In this document: positions 32,396 to 41,583 of the stretch, piece by piece
How positions within the stretch are numbered: the first letter of the stretch is position 1
Layout: every line of letters starts with the position of its first letter
From: Cytidiella melzeri
Lineage: Eukaryota; Basidiomycota; Agaricomycetes; Polyporales; Irpicaceae
Length of the DNA stretch: 42,067 nt
NCBI GenBank assembly: GCA_022592445.1
Contig: JABYQR010000373.1
Coordinates: 1 to 42,067, forward strand
Direction of reading: 5' to 3'
Program-made: the position numbers and the translations under genes
The notes under the pieces: model-generated
What the model saw: the letters and a program-made list of their open reading frames with translations, nothing else
Told to the model about the DNA's origin: nothing
The model's database searches: none

Positions 32396-33399
32396 TAGTC
32401 CTGAATAAGTCGGAGTTTGTTATCCTTCTTTTTGATGAAGAAAACTGGAGAAGCCATCGGAGACTTAGAAGGCGTGATGTAACCTTTGGATAGGTTCTCC
32501 TGAATGAAATTGTCAAGCTCGGCTTGTTCGTTCAGGGGCATAGGATAAACTTTCGATTTGATGTACTCAGGAGCGTCTGGTTTGAGATCAATCGAATGGT
32601 CCCAGGGCTGATGCTGGGGTAGCCGATTAGACTCTTCCTCAGAGAAGACTTTAGCGTGTCTGTGATATTCTGATGGAACAATGTCTTCGAAGGAGCGCTG
32701 AGCTTTAGCTTCGTTTGCTTCGGCAGCAAGCTTGGTAGAGTAGGTGAAGCCGGCCATACACCAGACTTCGTCAGTGGTGTCTTGGATAATCCCGGCTTTG
32801 ACCCACTGCCTACGTTCTTTGCGATTACCGTCAACCTTCTGGAAAGGTTCGTCAGGAGATTCTTCCGAGCCGCTCGGAATTGTCATTTCTCCTTTTTCCC
32901 AGTTAACGGTAGGGTTTACGCGCTTGAGCCATGGTAGCCCAAGAATGACGTCTTCTGGACCTAAGTCCGTGACGAGAAACTCTGCCTTTTCCGTGTGATC
33001 TCCGACTGTGAGTGTAAGGCGAACGAAGTGCGTTAATCCGCCAGCTTTATTCTTAGTTCCGTCAATGTTATGCAGTGAGATAACCCTTTCGAGCGGGTGC
33101 TGAATAATCTTATGCTTCTTGACAAACTGGTGGCTGATGAATAAAGCCGTAGCTCCTGAATTGATCATGGCAGGAATGCAAATGCTTCTATTCAAACCTT
33201 TAACTAGTACATGTACACGGAAATGAGATGATAACCGATCTAGCGACGATCTAGTACACGAGGAGATAGTAGATGACGGGCATGGAGTAGACGTTGTACA
33301 CGAGGAAGACGAGGCAGAAGACAACGAAGGCGACGAAGGCAACAAGGACAGGGTATCGGGGGGACTCGCAGCTGCGGCTGTGTCACGAGTCCGCTTCAA
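32396..33399 (-). pseudogene. Gypsy A Pol: protease and start of reverse transcriptase
   Basis: The frame opens at 33399 in the -1 frame relative to Gag. After a Ser/Pro-rich linker comes the retropepsin-like domain: AMINSGATALFISHQF, with Asn (codon 33162-33160) where the catalytic Asp of D-S-G-A-T should be, and the later VILGLPWL motif. Then follow the linker and the RT N-terminus: YPMPLNEQAELDNFI, GYITPSKSPMASPVFFIKKK, LRLIQDYRKLN. The sequence after KLND no longer resembles RT and belongs to the neighbouring hAT fragment. Missing YVDD, RNase H and integrase make it inert. Confidence 0.75.
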
Positions 33400-34643
33400 A
33401 AAACCGCGTTGACTTTGGCTGCCATTTCATCCATTTGCTTTTTCTGGATGTCCAGCATGTCCTTGAGAGCAGCAATCTTAGCATCCTTGTCACTGGATGC
33501 GTCTTGCTTCGGCGCAGTAGTGGTCGACGAGGTCAACGAGGTTGCAGCGACTTTTTGTCCCTTAGGGACGCCTTGAAGCCGTTTCAGGCAAACTGCCCCC
33601 CAGTGACCGGTACCACCGCAATGGTTGCAGACCGGGTCATCGGGGTGCTTCGAGTCCCTCTTTTTGTGGTTCTCGGATCCACAAGCCGAGCAGCGCTTGC
33701 TTATCTCCTTCTTCTATTTCTGGAAGATCTCCTGCTTGCCTAGACCCGCAAAGAGCGAGTCAAAAGAGGGGGAGAAGCGGGACACGTCGATCTCCATAGC
33801 ATCGGGATTGCGGAACGCTTGCTGGTGGGACTTGCTGTGTCCCGAAGAACTATCCACCATGACCTTCCCCGTGCTATTGCGTAGGTCAGCAAGCTGCGCA
33901 TCTACAGCCTTGCATTGGTCTTTGAGCGCATCATATGTGGTTGCGCGGGTCTGGAAGTACGAGACACGCTGCAAGTACTCCATGCTCAAGCTGGACTTGA
34001 GGCGATCAAAAAGGTCCTGCTGGCTCCAGCCAGTGCAAGGGGCCCAAGTCTTGAACTCCGAGATGTGGGTGGCGAAGGTCTTGTTGCCCTGCTTCATGCC
34101 GGCAACCTTGGTTTTGGCCTCCATGACTGCGTCAATAGGCTCAAATTTGGCCTTGAAGGCCTTGATAAACGTGTCCCAGCTATTTCCGAACGCTGGTTTG
34201 CTGCTAGCTAGCTCCTCGATGTGAGGACGAGCCCAATCAGCGGCGTCTTCCTGCATGAAGGACAGGGTGCTTGTGATGAGTTTATGAGGATCAAAGATCC
34301 TCGCGCCATTGTTGTCCACCCGGACCTGGCCTTGCGCATCCTGCTGGAAAAACACCTTGCCCTGGTTCTGGGCCCAGACAATGAAAGCATGCCGGAAAAG
34401 CCTTGCTTCCGACGACGTCTTTCCCTTGAAAGAGACCGGTTTTTCAATGATGCTTCTCTCCCGAGAAGTGTGCGTGGCAGCAACCACGGCTGGTGCCTGA
34501 ACAGCTGCCAGGGCAGCCACCTGATTGGTGAGATCCACCATCCTTTGTGTCAGGACGCCCAACATATTTAGGATGTCTTGCTGGCTCAGGTTGGCAACTG
34601 GGGCAGCTGGAGCATCAGGGGCAGCGGGCTGGTTGGGGTCCAT
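33396..34643 (-). pseudogene. Gypsy A Gag, with amber stop before the zinc knuckles
   Basis: The start is the ATG at 34643 (MDPNQPAAPDAP), after which an Ala/Pro-rich head and a capsid-like helical region (DTFIKAFKAKFEP, then FATHISEFKTWA) follow for about 300 residues. A TAG at 33716-33714 interrupts the frame. Beyond it the same frame continues with CSACGSENH and CNHCGGTGHWGAVC, the nucleocapsid zinc knuckle, and ends at TGA 33398-33396. Gag would be 415 residues without the amber codon. It packages element RNA. Confidence 0.7.
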
Positions 34644-34884
34644 GTCTTCTTGGGTGATGAGACGACGATTTTCTTCGGTCGGAGTCTGGTGGTGCTCAAA
34701 ATATTTGCTGTTGACCGCTTCTGTTGGGTCTGCCTGAGTGTATTGATTTGGGCACGGTTGTTTGTCACACTCGTAGAATATGCCCTCGTAGAAGTGGTCG
34801 TCTGTGACCGCTCTCGAATCGAAGAAGTGTATGCAATTTTCACAAGGAAGACTGGACAATGTGGTGGGCAAACTATGGATCTAT
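34644..34884 (-). other. Gypsy A: Cys-rich coding-like segment between ORF0 and Gag
   Basis: The Gag frame stays open upstream of its ATG as far as 34871. The peptide contains CENCIHFFD, then YECDKQPCPNQY. Gypsy B has a matching segment between its ORF0 and Gag: ECNNLFHVFD, then IEICKQQLCPN. How this segment would be translated is unclear, as ORF0 ends in another frame and no ATG precedes it. Confidence 0.45.
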
Positions 34885-35613
34885 CTAAATCCACTCGAAG
34901 TAGCTATCGTTGTCAACTACGTTGAGCTGGGCAAGAACTTTGCTATAGTTCTTACGAAGCTGTTTGAACGAAACCTTCCCAATTGATTTGCAACCCCAGT
35001 CTATGAGTTGCCACTCGCGGTCTGCTGTGACCGGTGCAAGCTCGTCAAGTCGGTTGAGGAAGCGATTAACTTTGTTGACGAGATGGAGTAGCGCACGACG
35101 GTGGTCGGGGTCTGCGCAGTTGAGAAGTTCTTGGAGCTTTGTGAGAGCTTGTAGGCGGGTGCGAACCGCGGTGAGTTTTGGCCTGAAGATGCCAACGAGA
35201 TCAACCGGTGATAACTTTTTGAAGTCTATCAATACTGGTTTGGGTGCAGCAGGAGCAGGAGTGGGCGGGGGAAACTTAGCGAGCCGCTCAGAGAGAGTCG
35301 GCTTGTGGGTTCGCTGCTCAGCTAGAGTGCGAGCACGTTCTTCAGCGGCACGTTCTCCGTATGCTCTGGCAGAAGCGCGTAGTTGTTGGTTTTCCTCGTA
35401 AGAGGGGACGGTGAGGGTGATGCCTTTGACAGGCGGCTTCTTGGACACGTACTTTGCAACGGTGACCAGGTCTTTGTCAGACCAGCAATGAGATTGACCG
35501 CTCTTACGCTTTTCAGCGAGAGCGTCAAGGAAAGATGTTGGAAGAGACCTCTTGAGCTGAGGCTCAGTGGTAGAGAGGTTCTTAGAGAAACGGGGGCGCG
35601 TGTCTTTAGGCAC
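34885..35613 (-). CDS. Gypsy A ORF0, accessory protein upstream of Gag
   Basis: A 242-codon frame that starts at GTG (35613-35611), where the related frame of Gypsy C has ATG followed by the same Pro codon type, so the original ATG may be lost. The N-terminal half is basic and Ser/Thr-rich, the middle is Ala/Glu-rich then Pro-rich (FPPPTPAPAAPKP). The C-terminal ~110 residues are helical and end VTADREWQLIDWGCKSIGKV then SFKQLRKNY and a final SYFEWI. The same module ends ORF0 of Gypsy B and C. It is not Gag, which follows separately. I do not recognise the family; it is a candidate accessory protein of this Gypsy lineage. Confidence 0.6.
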   Translation of the reverse strand: MPKDTRPRFSKNLSTTEPQLKRSLPTSFLDALAEKRKSGQSHCWSDKDLVTVAKYVSKKPPVKGITLTVPSYEENQQLRASARAYGERAAEERARTLAEQRTHKPTLSERLAKFPPPTPAPAAPKPVLIDFKKLSPVDLVGIFRPKLTAVRTRLQALTKLQELLNCADPDHRRALLHLVNKVNRFLNRLDELAPVTADREWQLIDWGCKSIGKVSFKQLRKNYSKVLAQLNVVDNDSYFEWI

Positions 35614-35759
35614 TAAACAACGCGTAGGGGGTAGAAACGGATGACGTAAGTGTAGCTCAACGGTACGATAAGACCGGAGACGTACTCGTCAAACAGGAAT
35701 AAACTTTTTAAAACGGTGGGAATAGGGGACCCAGGGTTTTCACAACGATCTTGACCTAA
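35614..35759 (-). other. Gypsy A leader
   Basis: About 146 bp between the inner LTR border and ORF0. Directly after the LTR-terminal CA comes TTAGGTCAAG, where a primer-binding site would be expected (TT then TGG in Gypsy C); here the TGG appears to be AGG. No gene is seen. Confidence 0.4.
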
Positions 35760-36518
35760 TGACACAGAGACAAGGCTCGACGTGACAGACAGGGACACGA
35801 AGTGGATATCGACAAGGAGGTGGTGGCAGGCGTGTAGCACAGTGCTCTCACCAGCTATCAGACTTTATACAAGTTATCTAGCCCAGTAAAGACCAAGTTA
35901 GCATTTGTACTACCAGCTATATAGTACAAGAGGGGGTGGCTTACCTAGCCCAGTAAAGACCAAGAGGTCGAGATGGGGGGCTAGGAGCGTACATGTAGCA
36001 GTATATATAGACTTCAGGGACCTGCGCACAGACCATGTTGAGGGCAGGCTTTGCAAGAAGCCATGTGAACGAAGAACAAAAGAACTACCTAAAGGAGAAC
36101 AATGGCTATTGTCTAAACCTTGCCAAGAACTCTATTCGTGAGAGAATCTATCTAAAAGGAGACCAACTATTGTATTCCATTCCCACACCTGTGAGAACAT
36201 CCTTCCATAAAGAGAGCAATAGGGAAAGAACAATAAGGAGTCCATGTGAACAGTATCTATGACGTCAAACCCTAGCTATGGGCTGAGCCATGTGCTTGTA
36301 GCCATGTGGTCTTACTTAAGCTAAGTCACATGCCAGTGTGACGTAGTAGCAAGTAATGTGACCGTGTGGAGCATCTAAGCCACGTGATACGGGCGCTTAA
36401 TAGACGTGCAAAGGAGTTTATGCAGAGAGAATTGAAACTGGGTTGTAGCCCGGAGTTTTACAGATAAAAACAAGAGGTAAATTGCGAAAATTAAGGGCCA
36501 GTCAGGCCATCCATGACA
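35760..36518 (-). repeat. 5' LTR of Gypsy A
   Basis: On the minus strand it begins TGTCATGGATGG and ends CTCTGTGTCA, 759 bp. The borders are set by comparison with the solo LTR at 5213-5969, whose ends are fixed by a perfect target duplication. A TATATATA box lies at about 36001-36010. The outer flank is TCATC (36519-36523); the matching flank is lost with the 3' end. Confidence 0.85.
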
Positions 36519-36540
36519 TCATCCAGACGTACAAAAACCT

Positions 36541-36886
36541 GTGACACTTGACTTCCACAAGTTTTCCATCAAGGGTCAAGTCGGCATCCTCGAGCCGAAG
36601 ATCGAGGCCACTACCAGACGCCTCAAGATTCTGATCGAACTCGCTCGCGACCGCAACAACTCACAGGTTAGATCAGTCCTGTTACTCAACAACAAACTTC
36701 TGTACCTCACAGAACACACGGAGGAAGTACTCTCCACGCGCACGCCTGCCCAGCTCAAAGCACTGAACTGGTGCTTGCAGTCAGTAGGACAAATATTTCA
36801 CACAACTGCGCAAGAGGTTGACGGAGGTTACAAGTCGAGTTGCATTTGTAGCGGACGGAGGATACTTTGAGAAACTCCCATTGTAA
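36541..36886 (+). pseudogene. Gypsy B ORF0, C-terminal part, frameshifted
   Basis: The frame from 36541 reads LDFHKFSIKGQVGILEPKIE and later LKALNWCLQSVGQI, then shifts by one base near 36790 and continues FTQLRKRL and GGYFEKLPL to a TAA at 36884-36886, immediately followed by TAG. Both parts match ORF0 of Gypsy A: 'VLIDFKKLSPVDLVGIFRPK', 'WGCKSIGKV', 'SFKQLRKN', 'SYFEW'. The N-terminal part lay across the Gypsy A insertion and is missing. Confidence 0.65.
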
Positions 36887-36889
36887 TAG

Positions 36890-37870
36890 ATAGTCATCAT
36901 TGAGTGCAATAATCTATTCCACGTCTTCGATCCCGACGATCTTCAGGATTGTCACGATAACGAAGAGGACCACACGTATATTGAAATCTGCAAACAACAG
37001 CTGTGTCCGAATCGAAATCAAAAGTTTGTAGTATCCCGTCATTTCAGAGAAGGACAACGATACTCTGGATACGTAGCCTGCGATAACAGTCAAATACCGT
37101 TGATTGTTGGAGTTCCTGGAGAAGTTGAAGTTCCAGAACTTGATACCAGTTTAGTCACAGCAGTCTTACCAAAAACCACTACTGCTGCCCCTGTTCCCAT
37201 TAATCCCGAAACCATACCGGAAATCCCACCGGTAACTCCTGAAGCACCCACAGTCGTCCCCACCAATCCCGCACCTGTCACAATGACAACCCCAGCAGTA
37301 GACCCCGCCCTGGTTGCAGCCATTGTAGCTGCAGTCGCGCAGGCAATGCCCAGACCGCAGGTTAAGGTCAACAACAATGACTCCAAGCCCGACAGATACA
37401 AGGGCGAACATGGTCGTGACCTGGAACGTTTTCTGTCCCAGTCTGAGGCTTACTGGGTGACTGCCAGTATCACTGACGAGAAAACCAAGGTCCTGACGGC
37501 CATCTACCGTCTGTCAGAGAAAGCTGCCCAATGGGCAATACCAGTCACAGATCACATGGCTGACCACAACGGTGACTTGCCGGCCAATCTTGACACGTGG
37601 GCCAAGTTCAAAACCAAACTCAAAAGGTATTTCGGCGATGCAACGCCCAAAGATACTGCCATTCGTGAACTGGAGAAGCTCTGTGGAGCTGAAAAGAAGG
37701 AAAAGAATGCGCGGGATGTTGGCACATACGTCACTGACTTCCAGTCATACGTGGGTCGCATCAACGGGTTGAGCGACAAAGACAAGGAGATCCGGTTCAT
37801 AAAGGGGCTTCCTGAATACATCTACGGACGGCTTGCAACGGCTGAAGCTCCCCCAGCCAATTACCAAGGT
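36890..37870 (+). pseudogene. Gypsy B Cys-rich segment plus Gag, truncated
   Basis: The ORF0 reading frame reopens directly after tandem stops TAA-TAG and runs without a stop into Gag. It starts with ECNNLFHVFD and CKQQLCPN, matching the segment upstream of Gag in Gypsy A. A long Pro/Thr/Val linker (about 37100-37330) leads to a capsid-like region: PDRYKGEHGRDLERFLSQSE, DTWAKFKTKLKRYF, FQSYVGRINGLSDKDKEIRF. This is the shape of the retrotransposon Gag domain. It is cut at about 37870 by the LTR of Gypsy C, before any zinc knuckle. There is no ATG before the Pro-rich linker. Confidence 0.65.
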
Positions 37871-37876
37871 TGGATT

Positions 37877-38601
37877 TGTCACAGATTTTCAATGTTTCTA
37901 CAAGACTTGCCTTACCAGGCAACGGTATTATTGGGAATATTTAAGCGCTTGTCAAGCGCTTATCCAGCGCTTATCCGGCGTCTATTTAGGCGCTTATCCA
38001 GCGCTTATCTGGCGCTTATCAGGCGCCTATTCCGGCGCTTATTCTCAGTGCCTATCAATTGATGCGCTGATGCGCCTTCTGTCTCTGATGCGCTGATGCG
38101 CTCCTTTCCTTATCTGTGTATCACATGATAGAACTCTCTGGAACATTGTGGAACATGCTGGAACTATGATGTCATAGTATAGAACATTCCATTAGATGAT
38201 GTCATAGTTCTTAGAACCTTCTGGAAAAGTCTAGCCTTGTCTTAGAACAAGCTAGAACAAGTCTAGCCTTGGAGCTGGGTCATGGGGTCAGGTCATGGGG
38301 ACAATTGCTATTGGTTGATTATTGAAGTGGCACCACTAGGGCATAGGGCATGCTTAGTAAGGTAAATTACTTCGCTTACTCATGTAGGTATTAGGGGTCT
38401 TAGGGTAGTACCTGGGGTCCTCCCCTTCATGTATATATAGAGGCACTCCTGAGGGCATATCCCCTCAGTCTTATCCACTCTGTTGATAAAGGACTACCTT
38501 GTACTCTCCAGTACTTCGCTCACCACACCTCTTACACTCTATCTCACTATCTCCCCTTCAAGTTTAACAACTATCTGGTGAGTGTAACCTTAACTGTTAC
38601 A
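37877..38601 (+). repeat. 5' LTR of Gypsy C (right border tentative)
   Basis: Starts TGTCACAG, like the TGTC(A/G) start of the other LTR family. It holds a GCGCTTATC minisatellite and a TATATATAG box at 38431. The border at 38601 was chosen because ACTGTTACA is followed by TT and TGGATAAGACTGCC, the usual CA-(2 nt)-TGG layout of an LTR and primer-binding site, giving about 725 bp. An earlier border near 38569 is possible. The 3' LTR is outside the window. Confidence 0.55.
37944..38042. repeat. GCGCTTATC minisatellite in the Gypsy C LTR
   Basis: Roughly eight degenerate copies of an 11-12 bp unit, GCGCTTATCCA or a close variant, in tandem with short spacers. Because of the AGCGCT core the array is partly palindromic. 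Confidence 0.75.
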
Positions 38602-39180
38602 TTTGGATAAGACTGCCCCTACTCCCTCACGTCTCTGGACGTGCTGGAGGTTTCTTTCCCTTTCTTCTAGGTCTTGTGCCTGTGCGTGGGCCCCTTTACA
38701 AACCCTCTAGACATAGAGGTAGCCGGACCATAGGCTTTAAGTGGTAGTCATGTCTAGGCTTTGCCTTGATGTGCACAACTTGAATCACCCTCTCGCCCGA
38801 CGCTCCTAGAGCTGATCAGAGCAGGGGTTGGCATTATGCCAACATGATGAAAGTGTGCCTCCCCACAGGCGATAGTGGAGTCTGGTGTCAGACAGCTCGT
38901 TATAAGAGCTAGACAACAGGACTAGAAACCCATGAGTGCCTAGGCACGAAGACGGGTAACTTGTTCTGGCCGGACTTAGGGTCAGTGTAATACTGATCCG
39001 CCAACCATTTGCCGCATGGGTGGAACCATGACGGAGATCCTTACACCACCGGACCTGGAGAGAGAATCCAGGCCGACGCCGGCACTACCCCACGCACACA
39101 CAGGACCTCTCCTTTATGGAGATTTGTTCCGCACATCACTGAGCTGTCAAGCTCATCACACTTTGTCACACACAGTCACC
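38602..39180 (+). other. Gypsy C leader
   Basis: About 580 bp between the LTR and ORF0, beginning with a possible primer-binding site (TGGATAAGACTGCC at about 38604). No open frame of note before 39016; expected to hold packaging signals. Confidence 0.4.
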
Positions 39181-39960
39181 ATGCCCATCTCCCGCTTCAT
39201 CGCTGCTAAGTCTGGTCGCAAGGCCCCTTACTCCATCCCCGTCCGCAACGAAGTCACCGGACTTCAAGAACACCTCTCAGTCTCCAAGGAGACACTCGAC
39301 AAGTTCAAAGACGCTGGCAAGCCTCGCCGGCTCAAGTATCCTGACAACAAGCCTGTCATCAAGAGGATCGACCTCGAGGAGCAGGCTCGCACCACCATTG
39401 AGCATGAAGAGAACCAGGCTCGCATGAGACAGGTCTCTCATCTCATGTCTCAACTCAGCCTTCTCGATCGTATCGAGAAGCAAGAGAAGCAGGAAGCTGA
39501 AAAGCTTTCTCTTCTCCAGCGTATTGAAGAGCGCAACCAACGCGCTTACATTCCCACTCCCTCTCCTCTTCCCGCTTCTCTCCGCTTCCGTAAAACGAAG
39601 TTAATACTTCGTCAAGAGGAGTTCGAACCGATGATCACAGCAGCCTGTCAAAGGCTTGAACCCGTGCTCAAGAAGCTGGACGCCTCTTTCTCGAGTGGTG
39701 GGCAATCATCTAACCACCAGCTCAACACTCGCAGGGAGAAAGCTCAGCTGCTGATCGGCCGTGTATTCATGGTTGAACAGTGGTTCAAGGAGAATCACAC
39801 GGACAAGATGACGAATAGGGAATGGAGGATGTTGAAAAAGGACTTGAAGAGTTTAGGCAGGATTAGTTTTGTAGACATACATCGGAGATGGGGTTACATA
39901 CTAGAATTGCTAGAAGGGCTGTTCGACATGAACGCCTTTGTATATGCGGAAATGGAATAA
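39181..39960 (+). CDS. Gypsy C ORF0, accessory protein upstream of Gag
   Basis: An intact 259-residue frame. The ATG at 39181 follows a good context (CACCATGCC); an upstream in-frame ATG at 39016 exists but its extension looks non-coding. The N-terminus is basic (MPISRFIAAKSGRKAPYSIP). The middle is a charged, heptad-like helical region (MSQLSLLDRIEKQEKQEAEK) that may form a coiled coil. The C-terminal module contains LIGRVFMVEQWF, MTNREWRMLKKDLKSLGRIS then FVDIHRRWGYI, and ends with acidic/aromatic residues. The 'W-x(n)-S-x-G-x-(I/V)-S/F-F' core matches ORF0 of Gypsy A and B, although overall similarity is low. It is the best preserved ORF0 in the window and precedes Gag by 170 bp. Function unknown. 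Confidence 0.65.
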   Translation: MPISRFIAAKSGRKAPYSIPVRNEVTGLQEHLSVSKETLDKFKDAGKPRRLKYPDNKPVIKRIDLEEQARTTIEHEENQARMRQVSHLMSQLSLLDRIEKQEKQEAEKLSLLQRIEERNQRAYIPTPSPLPASLRFRKTKLILRQEEFEPMITAACQRLEPVLKKLDASFSSGGQSSNHQLNTRREKAQLLIGRVFMVEQWFKENHTDKMTNREWRMLKKDLKSLGRISFVDIHRRWGYILELLEGLFDMNAFVYAEME

Positions 39961-39996
39961 AATGTATGGGCTGACAAGCCTCATTTTACTCGGTGA

Positions 39997-40058
39997 CAAC
40001 TCCTGAAAAGGATTTAATGTGTGAAAACAACTCTGACAAGAGTTCAATGTGTGAAAAG
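39997..40058. repeat. 31-bp direct repeat between ORF0 and Gag of Gypsy C
   Basis: CAACTCCTGAAAAG..AATGTGTGAAAA is followed at once by a second copy, CAACTCTGACAAG..AATGTGTGAAAAG, with a few differences. It occupies the spacer where Gypsy A and B carry the Cys-rich segment. Confidence 0.7.
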
Positions 40059-40129
40059 TGGTGTTTCTCTTCTTCTTATACTAGAAATAGTATTTCGCTT
40101 ATCCTTTGCTAACTAAGAAATTAGAAGCA

Positions 40130-41580
40130 ATGGCCTCTCAATCCAACGCCGGATCCAACGCTGCCCCCGCTGCTGCCAACCTCACCCACTCTGTTCCTTT
40201 CGGCAAAATTACGCCGATTGTCTACAACCCTTCAGTTGAGAACTTGAGCAGCATATCTTCCACAACCTAAACACGGCCCAAAGGGCTTTTACTCGTACGG
40301 TGGAAGGTGGAGCAACTGCTGCCATCGTCCACAATATGATGAATCAAATGGTTCTTATCTGGAACAACCAGCTGTCCCTCCTGGAGGATAACCTCCAGGA
40401 ATATGTCGATAAGGTCGCTCAAGACCTATATTCGCAGTCCGCTGCAGACACACAAGTCCAGCGAATGGACACTGACCTCGATATGGTCAAGACGACGATC
40501 ACTAATGTGGTCAACCAGATCAACCAGCTTCCCCTGTCTCAAGGACAAGGAGGATCCTCGCGCCAGCCTAAGATTGGCGAACCCCCGGAGTTCAACGGTA
40601 CCGATGGCAAGGTCAAGTTCAACGAGTGGTTGAACAAGATCTCTCTGTGGCTTGTCCACGAGAACGTTGCTACTGACAGGCAACGTATTGCCGTCGCGAT
40701 GAACCGGCTCTCAGGCGCGGCGGCTCAATACATGGAGCCGTGGATCAAGAAGCTCACGAAGGGTCAGACGATCGGAACGTGGGAAGAGTTCGAAAATGAG
40801 CTCAAGGTACAATACGGTCAACGGGACGATAAGGAGGGCGCTCGAAAGGAGCTTAACGCCTTGTTCAATAACACGGATCTGGCACACAAGAACTTTGTCA
40901 AGTACGCAGAACGCTTCCGTACACTTGGCAGACTCTCAGGATACGAAGACGACTTGCTTATTCATAAGCTCAAGCACGTCATCGAGAAGGACATGCGGCT
41001 GTCATGATTGGAAAAGATGAAAATCAAATTCCGACTACTTGGCCCAGTTCCTCGACCTCTTGTGGACATTCACAAGAAGGTCTATCCGGAGAAAGCGCAG
41101 GGCCAGATCTTTGCAAAGGAAAAGGATACGTCCACTCCTATGGAGGTGGACGCTGCGGACAAAAAGAAGAAGAAGAACGAGAAGCGGAACAAGGGCAAAG
41201 GCAAAGAGGTAAATTCGACTGAAAAGTCGGAAAAGTTCTGCCACATCCATAAGTCGAAAGGACATAATACGGATGAGTGCAACCTCAACGGCCTGAAGAA
41301 GAAGCCCGATGAAAGAAGAAGGAGGGAAGAAGGATGGAAAGTCTTCGGCGCCGAAGAAGATTCGGGCAGCAGATGCCGAGGACTCAGGAACGGACAGCGA
41401 GGCAGAAGCCCCTAAAGCCTCGTCGTCTAAAACGAAAAATGTTAATACCGCGCGCCTAGAGTTGGCGGCTCACATCGAGGAGGTTCCAACGGAAGATGAT
41501 GAACCTTCGACTCCTCACCCGTCCCCTGACAAGGGTAAAGGGAAAAAGCCGACCAAGGGCAAGGATTTTTTCCGAAGCGT
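40130..41580 (+). pseudogene. Gypsy C Gag, with two frameshifts and a stop
   Basis: Starts at ATG 40130 (MASQSNAGSNAAP). A one-base shift near 40245 is needed to continue into QHIFHNLNTAQRAF. The capsid region follows (EFNGTDGKVKFNEWLNKISL, WEEFENELKVQYG). TGA at 41005-41007 interrupts the frame, which reopens as LEKMKIKFRLLGPVPRPL. A lysine-rich stretch leads to a CHHC-type knuckle, FCHIHKSKGHNTDEC. Another one-base shift near 41310 is needed to reach the Ser/Asp-rich tail (ADAEDSGTDSEAE) that ends near 41580. It belongs to a Gag branch different from Gypsy A, whose knuckle is CCHC. Confidence 0.7.
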
Positions 41581-41583
41581 CAT

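Larger units (their letters stand above)
32396..36518 (-). mobile_element. Gypsy element A (Ty3/Gypsy), 3'-truncated, minus strand
   Basis: Reading on the minus strand: 5' LTR (36518-35760), short leader, ORF0 (35613-34885), Gag (34643-33396) and Pol with protease and the start of reverse transcriptase (33399 to about 32396). The element stops just after the RT stretch RLIQDYRKLND; the rest of Pol and the 3' LTR are absent, replaced by a hAT fragment. Its LTR is the same family as the solo LTR at 5213-5969. It is inserted in Gypsy B, whose sequence resumes at 36519. Damage seen: a GTG where ORF0 should start, an amber stop in Gag and Asn in place of the protease catalytic Asp. Confidence 0.85.
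36519..37876 (+). mobile_element. Gypsy element B fragment, plus strand
   Basis: Internal part of a Ty3/Gypsy element cut on the left by Gypsy A (inside its ORF0) and on the right by Gypsy C (inside its Gag). It contains the ORF0 C-terminus, a Cys-rich segment and most of the Gag capsid region. Confidence 0.75.

Noticed and set aside
37944..38042. A CRISPR-like array
   Set aside because: Units are short, degenerate and directly adjacent, in a eukaryotic LTR; it is a minisatellite.
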